Source: Methanocorpusculum sp. (GTDB lineage: Archaea; Halobacteriota; Methanomicrobia; Methanomicrobiales; Methanocorpusculaceae). Taken from it: a stretch of 5,288 bases of DNA. The position numbers and the translations under genes were made by a program. Below the pieces are notes generated by a model, which was not told where the DNA came from, searched no databases, and saw only the letters and a program-made list of their open reading frames with translations. The stretch is from the NCBI GenBank assembly GCA_029987045.1, contig DALTWN010000077.1:1-5288 (forward strand), in the 5' to 3' direction. Shown in pieces: positions 1 to 5,288 of this stretch (positions are counted from its first letter, which is position 1; the number at the start of each line of letters is the position of its first letter).

Positions 1-124
1 CATGGAAATCCTCAACCTAAAAAGAACAGAATCACTTGTTGAGCTCATCAAAAAAGACACAGTAATTATGACAGTTCCAGAAAATGATGTATTCGTCACC
101 GTAGCAACCCAAGTTGCTGCCTGA
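1..124 (+). CDS. 3' end of an unidentified protein-coding gene (5' partial)
   Basis: An open frame with an ATG at base 2 runs to a TGA at 122-124 and gives 40 residues starting MEILNLKRTE and ending VFVTVATQVAA. The window begins one base before that ATG, so it may be an internal methionine and the gene probably continues to the left. The segment is charged at first (several Lys and Glu), then rich in Val, Thr and Ala, with no Cys, His or transmembrane stretch. I recognise no family from this tail. Its codons are more A-rich than those of the neighbouring genes, which could mean a highly expressed or compositionally different gene, but 40 codons are too few to be sure. An oligo-T run about 37 bases after the stop would suit transcript release. 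That it is coding is moderately supported; its function is unknown. Confidence 0.5.
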   Translation, partial: MEILNLKRTESLVELIKKDTVIMTVPENDVFVTVATQVAA

Positions 125-160
125 CGTAGTTGTTTCTAACCCAAAAAACACCCCAACCAA

Positions 161-172
161 TTTTTTCATTTT
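161..172 (+). terminator. Oligo-T run, possible archaeal terminator
   Basis: The spacer 125-190 contains a run of six T at 161-166 followed by CA and four T (169-172). Archaeal RNA polymerase often releases at such U-rich tracts without a hairpin, and no convincing hairpin precedes this one. It sits between the end of the first partial gene and the next start on the same strand, where a terminator is expected. The same T-rich stretch runs into TTTTCATATCA (169-179), which could be a weak TATA-like element for the next gene. Sequence alone cannot separate the two roles. Confidence 0.35.
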
Positions 173-190
173 CATATCAGTGTCACTCTC

Positions 191-1234
191 ATGTCGGAAC
201 TCATGCAGAAAATCGAACGCGTCGTTCAGAATCCCTTCTTTGACCAGACGGGACGATGCAGTACATCTTCATCGCACTGCAAGATACTCAAACTTCTTCT
301 CAATGGCACCTGTTCGTTCGACTGTGCCTACTGTGAAATCTGTACCAAAAAGAACGGCATCAATTTCACACCGGAAGAAGCGGCGCACGCGTTCCTGGAA
401 CTTAATAGAGAGGGGAGGTTCGGAGGACTTCTGCTGAGTACCGGCATTCCCCGCGGCGATACCGATCTTGGTATGGAACAGATCACCGAGACCGCTCGGC
501 TTATCCGCGCATCGGGATTCAACGGATATCTGCATTTGAAAGTATTACCGGGAGCAGAACGCTCGGATATCACCGAACTTGCACGCTATGCGACACGTCT
601 CAGCATCAATCTCGAAGCAGCAGACGCAAGCCATCTGGCAGAACTTGCAACCGTCAAAACCTTCGAATCGGATCTTCTGCGCCGGCATCAGTGGCTGTCT
701 GAAATCATGCCGCACAAGCATTCAACCCAGTTCGTCGTGGGAGCCGCAGAGGAAACCGACAAAGATATCTTCCGGACCGTGATGACAAGCTACGAAAAAT
801 ACAGCCCCGCACGAGTCTATTATTCCGCGTTCCAGGCGATTGCAGATACGCCGCTCGAACATCATGAAAACACACCGCTCTGGCGGGCGAACCGCTGGTA
901 CCAGACCGATGCACTGTTACGCGTGTATGGATATACCCGAAGGGAAACAGAACCGCTTTTCGATGCAGACGGTATGCTGAAGAATACCGATCCGAAGATT
1001 CTGCTGGCACAGACACTGCCACCGGTCAATCCGACTGATGCCACCTATGAAGAACTGATCCGCGTACCGGGAATCGGCCCGGTATCTGCAACCAACATAC
1101 TGACCATGCGTGAGCAGAAAGACATCCGAAATCCGCAGGCTCTTTCGTCATGCGGCGTTATCATAAAACGTGCTCTTCCCTATCTGTCTCTCGGAAAAAC
1201 GCAGCAACTGAGATTATCGGCATTCTGTCAGTAG
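191..1234 (+). CDS. Radical SAM protein, uracil-DNA-glycosylase-linked family (COG4277/TIGR03916-like), C-terminal HhH
   Basis: This 347-residue protein is a putative DNA modification or repair enzyme whose reaction I believe is undetermined. The [4Fe-4S] motif is CX3CX2C at Cys41, Cys45 and Cys48 (CSFDCAYC), with a further Cys51. Family hallmarks follow in order: GGLLLSTGI (78-86), FNGYLHLKVLPGA (110-122), LSINLEA (137-143), HSTQFVVGA (177-185), RVYYSAF (208-214), a DPK segment near 267, and an HhH, RVPGIGPVSATNIL (291-304), then GVIIKRA (322-328). In bacteria the family is usually encoded beside or linked to a uracil-DNA-glycosylase-like protein; no such gene is visible here. It is shorter than the roughly 400 residues usual for the family, mainly before the cysteine motif, where Cys23 and Cys30 lie. 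The start at 191 has no Shine-Dalgarno site; an in-frame ATG at 203 is the alternative. It converges on the gene ending at 1244. Confidence 0.88.
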   Translation: MSELMQKIERVVQNPFFDQTGRCSTSSSHCKILKLLLNGTCSFDCAYCEICTKKNGINFTPEEAAHAFLELNREGRFGGLLLSTGIPRGDTDLGMEQITETARLIRASGFNGYLHLKVLPGAERSDITELARYATRLSINLEAADASHLAELATVKTFESDLLRRHQWLSEIMPHKHSTQFVVGAAEETDKDIFRTVMTSYEKYSPARVYYSAFQAIADTPLEHHENTPLWRANRWYQTDALLRVYGYTRRETEPLFDADGMLKNTDPKILLAQTLPPVNPTDATYEELIRVPGIGPVSATNILTMREQKDIRNPQALSSCGVIIKRALPYLSLGKTQQLRLSAFCQ

Positions 1235-1243
1235 GCAAGCGTA

Positions 1244-2896
1244 TCAGGAAAAATCCATGTAAGGCACCAGTGCACGTGCATCCGGCGCTGCTTTTAAAAA
1301 TTCATCCGCTGATCTGAACGGCATTTTTGTAACCAGTTTCGTAGCTGATTTCGCGGAAATTCCCGGTATCCATTTGAGTGCCGCAATCGAGAGATGATTG
1401 ATACGAATCGGATACGGCAGGGCAGTCATCGATCGCTGGCCATACGCGACGACCGAGGTCTGCAGTACAGTCCCTTCTGGAATCTTTTCCGGAATGCCTA
1501 CCAGTACCGGATACGTGCCCATCTGCCTGCCGAAAGATATCTGACCGGATACTTCAACCTGGACATCATCAAAAACGGTTCCGAGCGGAAACACCTTTTC
1601 CAGCATCGGGGTATCGAACGTCTCACGCACATCGTTCTTGAACGCATGGAATTCCCGGTCATGTTTTCCCAGCGTGTTGTCGGTATAGGCGCGTGTTCCT
1701 TCGAACGGCATAAGCTGGCGGATATTGACACGGCGTACCAGCAAACCGGCATCAAGAATCTTCTGCAGAAACGCCCGGTTCAGAACAAAGGTTTCCGGGG
1801 TTTCCCCCGCAAGACCCGCGATGAAATTGAGACCGGGTAGAAGTTCCGGAATACCGTTGCGTCGGACACCGCCCACTTCATTGACAATCTCGACCGCCCG
1901 GAAGATATCGTCAGGAGACCCTTTCAGATTATTCGCCTTTATGACTGCCGGGTCGACCGATTCGACACCGAACGCTGCAGTGTCACCTGCAGTATGCCCG
2001 TCGACGATTGCCTGCAGTGCTTCCCGCGCTGCATCTTCATGATGCGCAATCGTTCCCGGATTCACATTGTCGATATGCAGAGTCTTCAGTTCCGGAGCCG
2101 CAGTACGAATGCCGGCAAACAGTTTCTGCAGTTTTTCCGGATCCGGTTTGGGAAACTCTGCGCCGGACACACCATAGGTCAGCAGATCCGGCTGTCTGCC
2201 AAGCCGGAAATGACGAGCTCCCGCCTGATAGAGCGCCGCCGTTTCTGCAAAGATCCCGGACAGCTCACGATGCCGCGGCATACCGTAGAACGGTTCGGTA
2301 CAGAATGCACAGCCGCCGGTAATGCTTCTGGAACATCCTTTCGCGGTCTCAAGTTCCAGCATGACATACGGATAGAACGGATGCTGGACAATGATATCTG
2401 CACCGCATGCCGCAAAGCGGTCATACTCCTGATAAGACAGATGGCCGCGAGGTTCTCCGCCGGAAAGAACGGAATACAGAGCAGCTGCCGGATCTCCATC
2501 CAAGAGTGCGGTCCACCCGACTGCGGCAGGCATTACCGCTTTTTTTCCGCCTTCTCCCGAATATCCGAACGCAATCGGCCCGCCCAGGTATGCAGCGGTC
2601 GACGAGGAAAATACTGTTCCCAACTGCTGGATTTCCGTCAGAGTCGCCGGTGTTCCTGCCAGATATTTTCCCGGCACCGTGGTTCCGGCAATCATGACAA
2701 CAAGCGATGCCTGTGCCAGTTCGGGAATCCGCAGAGGATCCTTACGCAGCTGATCGATGGTCACATATGCCGGCGTATGACCGAATTCCTTCAGTACTCC
2801 CGCCACAGTCCGGATATAGGGAGAAATGTACGGAGGAACTCCAAGACATGCCGGTTCATCGACATATCCGTCAATGATAATCGTATCAGATATCAT
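1244..2896 (-). CDS. MJ0865-family radical SAM protein (COG1031-like) with B12-binding-like N-terminus, TRAM-like segment and C-terminal HhH
   Basis: A 550-residue Fe-S enzyme of unknown reaction. Residues 1-170 resemble the Rossmann-like B12-binding domain that precedes many radical SAM cores (TIIIDGYV at 5-12), but no DXHXXG cobalamin-ligand motif is visible. The core begins at ELETAKGCSR; its cysteines are Cys188, Cys196 and Cys199, spaced CX7CX2C instead of CX3CX2C. Further core elements are FRLGRQPD (230-237), LHIDNVNPG (273-281), FGVES (309-313), LNFIAGLAGET (356-366) and RRVNIRQLMPFEGT (388-401). Residues about 440-490 look like a TRAM-type beta domain, and LKWIPGISAKSATKLV (507-522) is an HhH; both suggest RNA or DNA binding. 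I chose the ATG at 2896, which overlaps the end of mptE by 11 bp. An in-frame ATG at 2983 would add 29 residues lying wholly inside mptE and unlike the family. Last gene of the operon; translational coupling is likely. Family fairly sure, substrate unknown. Confidence 0.87.
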   Translation of the reverse strand: MISDTIIIDGYVDEPACLGVPPYISPYIRTVAGVLKEFGHTPAYVTIDQLRKDPLRIPELAQASLVVMIAGTTVPGKYLAGTPATLTEIQQLGTVFSSSTAAYLGGPIAFGYSGEGGKKAVMPAAVGWTALLDGDPAAALYSVLSGGEPRGHLSYQEYDRFAACGADIIVQHPFYPYVMLELETAKGCSRSITGGCAFCTEPFYGMPRHRELSGIFAETAALYQAGARHFRLGRQPDLLTYGVSGAEFPKPDPEKLQKLFAGIRTAAPELKTLHIDNVNPGTIAHHEDAAREALQAIVDGHTAGDTAAFGVESVDPAVIKANNLKGSPDDIFRAVEIVNEVGGVRRNGIPELLPGLNFIAGLAGETPETFVLNRAFLQKILDAGLLVRRVNIRQLMPFEGTRAYTDNTLGKHDREFHAFKNDVRETFDTPMLEKVFPLGTVFDDVQVEVSGQISFGRQMGTYPVLVGIPEKIPEGTVLQTSVVAYGQRSMTALPYPIRINHLSIAALKWIPGISAKSATKLVTKMPFRSADEFLKAAPDARALVPYMDFS

Positions 2897-3515
2897 GGCC
2901 GAGAAGATGCAGAAGTTTACGGGCGATCTGGAGTTTCCCGTGCTTGACCGGATCAACCGACCTATCATCGAGATCAAACCCAATAAGCGTCACCGAAGCC
3001 GCACCGAATTCATGGGCCGCAAACACACAGCGGTCGCCATCTGAAAATCCGCCGAAATTATAGACGTTCTGCAACGGCCGTGACTGCGTGGTTCCAACGA
3101 CCGGGCCGGTAATCTTCGGCACCCATGATTTCACAAGCGGAATATTGTCTCCGTGAGCATGAACGACCAGCAGTGTGCCTTTGGCATTGATGGCGAGAAT
3201 ATCATCGTCAAGACCATCCAGATCCGTAAAAACAATATCGGGGATTATTCCATGCTGACAGAGAACGCGGGCAGCGGCATCGGCCGCAATACAGCATGCC
3301 CCGTCAAACGAAACTGCTGCAATATCACGGGAAAGCGAGGGAGCATTGCCGGCAACAATCACCGGGCGCTGTGCAATCCGGTTCTTAAGAAGATCTATGT
3401 CATCGCGTGGCAGAATCTCTGAGAGAATCCGTGCCGACGCCTCGTCATCTTCCCGGGAAAATCCGAAATATGCAAGAATCCGCGTGTAATACGGTTCCCA
3501 TTCAGTAAAGTCCAT
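2886..3515 (-). CDS. mptE: 6-hydroxymethyl-7,8-dihydropterin pyrophosphokinase, archaeal MptE type
   Basis: This 209-residue cytosolic enzyme should transfer diphosphate from ATP to 6-hydroxymethyl-7,8-dihydropterin (EC 2.7.6.3), activating the pterin for condensation in tetrahydromethanopterin synthesis. It belongs to the archaeal COG1634/DUF115-related family, whose Methanocaldococcus member was shown to have this activity; it is unrelated to bacterial FolK. Conserved segments are visible in order: VIVAGNAPSL (52-61), CCIAADAAARVL (74-85), PDIVFTDLDG (92-101), VVHAHGDN (117-124), GTTQSRP (141-147), GGFSDGDRCVFAA (155-167), LIGFDLDD (177-184) and KHGKLQIARKL (191-201). The aspartates of TDLDG and FDLDD are probable Mg-ATP ligands. 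The length fits the family, and no key block is missing. It starts 8 bp after the stop of the DHH gene and ends 11 bp inside the radical SAM gene, so it is the middle gene of an operon. No strong Shine-Dalgarno precedes the ATG at 3515. Confidence 0.92.
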   Translation of the reverse strand: MDFTEWEPYYTRILAYFGFSREDDEASARILSEILPRDDIDLLKNRIAQRPVIVAGNAPSLSRDIAAVSFDGACCIAADAAARVLCQHGIIPDIVFTDLDGLDDDILAINAKGTLLVVHAHGDNIPLVKSWVPKITGPVVGTTQSRPLQNVYNFGGFSDGDRCVFAAHEFGAASVTLIGFDLDDRSVDPVKHGKLQIARKLLHLLGHDI

Positions 3516-3523
3516 ACGCAGTC

Positions 3524-5110
3524 TCAGGATTTGACGTCAGGTTCGGTTTCATCCTTGATACCGACAGTCTTCTCGAAGTAGGCCATTGCCGGTTTTGCAA
3601 TCATATCAAGAAGCATATCCTTGTCTTTCGCCAGAGAGAATGCCGCCAATGGAATGGAAAGTGCCGCCATGGTGGCATGTCCGCCTGCAGATGCGCCAGG
3701 AATATGCGAAAATGCCTCTTTCATGACATCACCCAGATGCAGTCTGACATCCCGGTTTCTGCCAGAGCAGATAATAGTCGTATCAGTAATACCATATACC
3801 AGTGCAGTATTGACTCCTTCCAGGTTCAGGAGCTGATCTGCGGCCTGCGGCAAAGCATCCCGGTTCCGCACATACCCGACATTCGAAAAGAGGTATCCCT
3901 GCTTTACTTCGGCATTAAGGATGGCTTTTCCGATGATATCAAGCGTCTCCTTCGAGATGGACGGCGTCATGATAATTTCAAGCAGAGCCTTGTCGGTAAA
4001 CGGCAGGAGATATGCAGCATTGTGCAGATCCTGCGGGTGGACATTGCGCTGGAACTCATTGGTATCCGAACGGATACCATGGAAGAGAGCAGTTGCAACC
4101 TTCGTGCTCAGCGGAAGATAGAGTTCCTGGATATATTGCGTCATGATAGAGGAGGTCGCACCTGCTTCCGGGCGGATATCCTGGAACAGCGGCTGAACGA
4201 CGCGTTCAATGCCTTCCTGACTATGATGATCGATGATGATCTGGATAGGCGTATCCAGCGGAAGATCATTGTTCTGTCCTGCACCCGGACAGTCGACCAG
4301 TGCCAAATGCTCACATCCGGCAAGGAGTTCGGGGGTCAACCGTTCCATCTTGATTTCCAGCATATTGACAAACGCACGGTTTTCCTGGTGACCGACATTT
4401 CCTTCATAGAGGATTTTGCACTGCAGTTTCCCGTTCGACGCATCATTCGCAATTTCCGCAAGAGCCATAGCAGAAGAAATCGCATCCGGATCCGGATTCT
4501 TATGGGTGATAATACCAAGCGTACCTGTCCATTTGGAAATCAGGTGATGCAGACGCTGGGCGTTCCGGGAAGAACGGAGTGTCGCCATATGGTTGAGAGC
4601 CGACCGGGCAAATACCGTCTGCGGATAGAGGACGACATCCGCACCGTTATCTGCCAGTTCATCCGTCGAAAACGGATCCACCGATCTGGCAATAATACTT
4701 GTCTGCGGATATATAGTATGGAGATTACGGACTGCTGCAAGGTTCGCCGTGGTATCCGATGAAAGAACAAAAGCAACCTCCGGCTCCGGCATGGCGGTAT
4801 AGAGATTGGAATCGGTCATATCTCCCTGCATTACCTGATGCCGGTGATCACGCAGATCCTGGAGACGGGTCTCGTTCTTATCGATAATCAGCAGATTCTC
4901 GTCCGATTCACTTAATTCTTCTATGATATTGGAACCAATACTGCCGCAACCAAGTATGACATATTTTATTTTCTTGGGAGTGTGCGGCAACGGCGTGATT
5001 GACACTTTCGACTGGGTTGAAACCGGAGCGGCTGCTTCTTTTACCTCCGGAGCATCTTCCTTCACCGGTTTTCCCAGCAACTCAGTCTGATCCGCTTTCT
5101 TTTTAGCCAT
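3524..5110 (-). CDS. TrkA-N (RCK) and DHH/DHHA1 phosphoesterase fusion protein
   Basis: A 528-residue protein, probably a cytosolic Mn-dependent phosphodiesterase acting on cyclic dinucleotides or short oligonucleotides. Residues 1-47 are Lys/Ala/Pro-rich and probably disordered. Residues 48-175 form a TrkA-N Rossmann domain: KYVILGCGSIGSN with GXGXXG at 54-59, LLIIDKN with acidic Asp77, then VMQGDMTD (93-100). The DHH domain follows with its metal ligands: HKNPDPDA (203-210; Asp206, Asp208), LVDCPG (271-276; Asp273), DHH at 294-296 and GIRSDTNEF (345-353; Asp349). DHHA1 ends with the substrate motif GGHATMAA (476-483). All expected catalytic residues are present, so it should be active. It has no transmembrane segment, unlike bacterial GdpP, and no TrkA-C domain. 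The start at 5110 (or 5116, adding Met-Gly) is preferred to an upstream ATG at 5194, whose first codons coincide with a TATA box. First gene of the operon with mptE. The fold is secure; the substrate is inferred. Confidence 0.9.
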   Translation of the reverse strand: MAKKKADQTELLGKPVKEDAPEVKEAAAPVSTQSKVSITPLPHTPKKIKYVILGCGSIGSNIIEELSESDENLLIIDKNETRLQDLRDHRHQVMQGDMTDSNLYTAMPEPEVAFVLSSDTTANLAAVRNLHTIYPQTSIIARSVDPFSTDELADNGADVVLYPQTVFARSALNHMATLRSSRNAQRLHHLISKWTGTLGIITHKNPDPDAISSAMALAEIANDASNGKLQCKILYEGNVGHQENRAFVNMLEIKMERLTPELLAGCEHLALVDCPGAGQNNDLPLDTPIQIIIDHHSQEGIERVVQPLFQDIRPEAGATSSIMTQYIQELYLPLSTKVATALFHGIRSDTNEFQRNVHPQDLHNAAYLLPFTDKALLEIIMTPSISKETLDIIGKAILNAEVKQGYLFSNVGYVRNRDALPQAADQLLNLEGVNTALVYGITDTTIICSGRNRDVRLHLGDVMKEAFSHIPGASAGGHATMAALSIPLAAFSLAKDKDMLLDMIAKPAMAYFEKTVGIKDETEPDVKS

Positions 5111-5134
5111 ACCCATTATTTGGTTGTGTACTAC

Positions 5135-5141
5135 TATAAAA
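5135..5141 (-). promoter_or_regulatory. Alternative proximal TATA-like element of the DHH operon
   Basis: The minus strand reads TTTTATA here. With a spacing of about 26 bases from its centre, transcription would begin near 5110-5112, that is at or next to the ATG at 5110, giving a leaderless message. That would fit the lack of a Shine-Dalgarno sequence directly before either ATG. Whether this site, the 5182-5192 site or both are used cannot be decided from the sequence. Confidence 0.3.
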
Positions 5142-5181
5142 GGAGCACACCACGACTCCATTCCAAGAGAACATTTCAAAA

Positions 5182-5192
5182 CATATATATAC
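5182..5192 (-). promoter_or_regulatory. Putative TATA box of the DHH-mptE-radical SAM operon
   Basis: Read on the minus strand, this stretch is GTATATATATG, preceded by TTT, a good match to the A/T-rich TATA boxes of methanogens. Archaeal start points lie about 25 bases downstream, which predicts transcription from near 5160 and a leader of roughly 45-50 bases before the ATGs at 5116 and 5110. It is nearly symmetrical, so its strand is set by context. A second candidate for the same operon lies nearer the gene (5135-5141). Confidence 0.5.
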
Positions 5193-5204
5193 AAATGAAT
5201 CCCA

Positions 5205-5212
5205 TTTAATAT
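5205..5212 (+). promoter_or_regulatory. Putative TATA box of the tRNA-Lys gene
   Basis: TTTAATAT on the plus strand is centred about 25 bases before the first base of the mature tRNA at 5234, the distance expected for an archaeal promoter whose transcript begins at or just before the tRNA 5' end. It lies back to back with the minus-strand operon promoter, making 5117-5233 a divergent promoter region with no gene in it. Confidence 0.5.
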
Positions 5213-5233
5213 GTCACAAAGTACAAGAGTTGT

Positions 5234-5288
5234 GGGCCCGTGGCTTAGTCAGGCATAGCGTCGGACTCTTAATCCGAACGTCGGGGGT
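5234..5288 (+). tRNA. tRNA-Lys (anticodon CTT), 3' truncated by the window edge
   Basis: The sequence folds as a tRNA without adjustment. The 5' acceptor strand is GGGCCCG (5234-5240), followed by T8 and G9. The D arm is 5243-5259, with GCT pairing AGC and the invariant GG at 5252-5253. The anticodon stem is TCGGA (5261-5265) with TCCGA (5273-5277), around the loop CTCTTAA. The anticodon is CTT at 5268-5270, preceded by the universal T33 and followed by A37, so it reads AAG lysine codons. The variable loop is ACGTC, and the T stem begins GGGGG (5283-5287) with T54 at 5288, where the window ends. The T loop, 3' acceptor strand and any encoded CCA lie outside. No intron is seen in the part present. 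Confidence 0.93.

Noticed and set aside
1271..1280. Perfect 10-bp palindrome TGCACGTGCA near the end of the radical SAM gene
   Set aside because: Short palindromes of this size arise by chance in a window of this length, and it lies in coding sequence near a convergent junction with nothing else to suggest a site.
1394..1840. Plus-strand open frame (148 codons) opposite the C-terminal half of the same radical SAM gene
   Set aside because: No motif and no promoter-like context; explained by the opposite strand.
1994..2947. Long plus-strand open frame (317 codons) opposite the MJ0865-family radical SAM gene
   Set aside because: It lies antisense to a clearly conserved protein; its Arg- and Cys-rich composition and lack of motifs fit a shadow frame.
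2897..2983. N-terminal extension of the radical SAM gene from an ATG at 2983
   Set aside because: It lies wholly within mptE in another frame, has no family resemblance, and the ATG at 2896 gives a normal operon overlap and a family-like N-terminus (MISDTIIIDG).
3677..4762. Long plus-strand open frame (361 codons) opposite the DHH gene
   Set aside because: It is antisense to a gene with a complete set of DHH and TrkA-N motifs; its translation is Arg/Ile/Cys-rich with no recognisable domain, as expected of a shadow frame.
5142..5159. Possible hairpin GGAG...CTCC in the operon leader
   Set aside because: Only four base pairs around a ten-base loop; too weak to call a regulatory structure or riboswitch.
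1..5288. CRISPR array, insertion sequence, toxin-antitoxin or phage genes
   Set aside because: No spaced direct repeats, transposase motifs, terminal inverted repeats or short two-gene modules are visible; nearly all sequence is accounted for by conserved genes.

Overview
The window looks like chromosomal DNA from a methanogenic archaeon, most plausibly of the Methanomicrobiales or a close relative. The evidence is an archaeal-type MptE pterin pyrophosphokinase (tetrahydromethanopterin synthesis), an archaeal MJ0865-type (COG1031) radical SAM protein, a TrkA-N plus DHH/DHHA1 fusion of a type seen in euryarchaea, TATA-box promoters instead of -35/-10 elements, few clear Shine-Dalgarno sites, oligo-T runs where transcripts should end, and a tRNA with archaeal features. 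The genus is an inference; no rRNA gene or other marker is present. Base composition is roughly balanced and coding density is very high.

Layout. Bases 1-124 hold the last 40 codons of an unidentified plus-strand gene. After a 66-bp spacer with an oligo-T run, bases 191-1234 (+) encode a radical SAM protein of the family linked elsewhere to uracil-DNA glycosylase (COG4277-like), with a C-terminal helix-hairpin-helix (HhH). It converges, with a 9-bp gap, on a three-gene minus-strand operon. In transcription order the operon is a TrkA-N/DHH/DHHA1 phosphoesterase (5110 to 3524), mptE (3515 to 2886), and an MJ0865-family radical SAM protein with a TRAM-like segment and a C-terminal HhH (2896 to 1244). 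The genes are 8 bp apart and then overlap by 11 bp. Bases 5117-5233 form a divergent promoter region between this operon and a tRNA-Lys(CTT) gene that runs off the right edge at 5288.

How the genes may work together. MptE makes the diphosphate-activated pterin for tetrahydromethanopterin. The DHH protein is probably a cytosolic nucleotide phosphodiesterase with a Rossmann-type ligand domain; c-di-AMP or a short oligonucleotide is the natural guess. The two radical SAM enzymes lie tail to tail and both carry an HhH module, which suggests nucleic-acid substrates. Neither has a proven reaction as far as I know. The most interesting points are the CX7CX2C cluster motif of the second enzyme, its co-transcription with mptE and a nucleotide phosphodiesterase, and the absence of a visible uracil-DNA-glycosylase partner for the first. 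I see no mobile element, CRISPR array, rRNA or phage signature.
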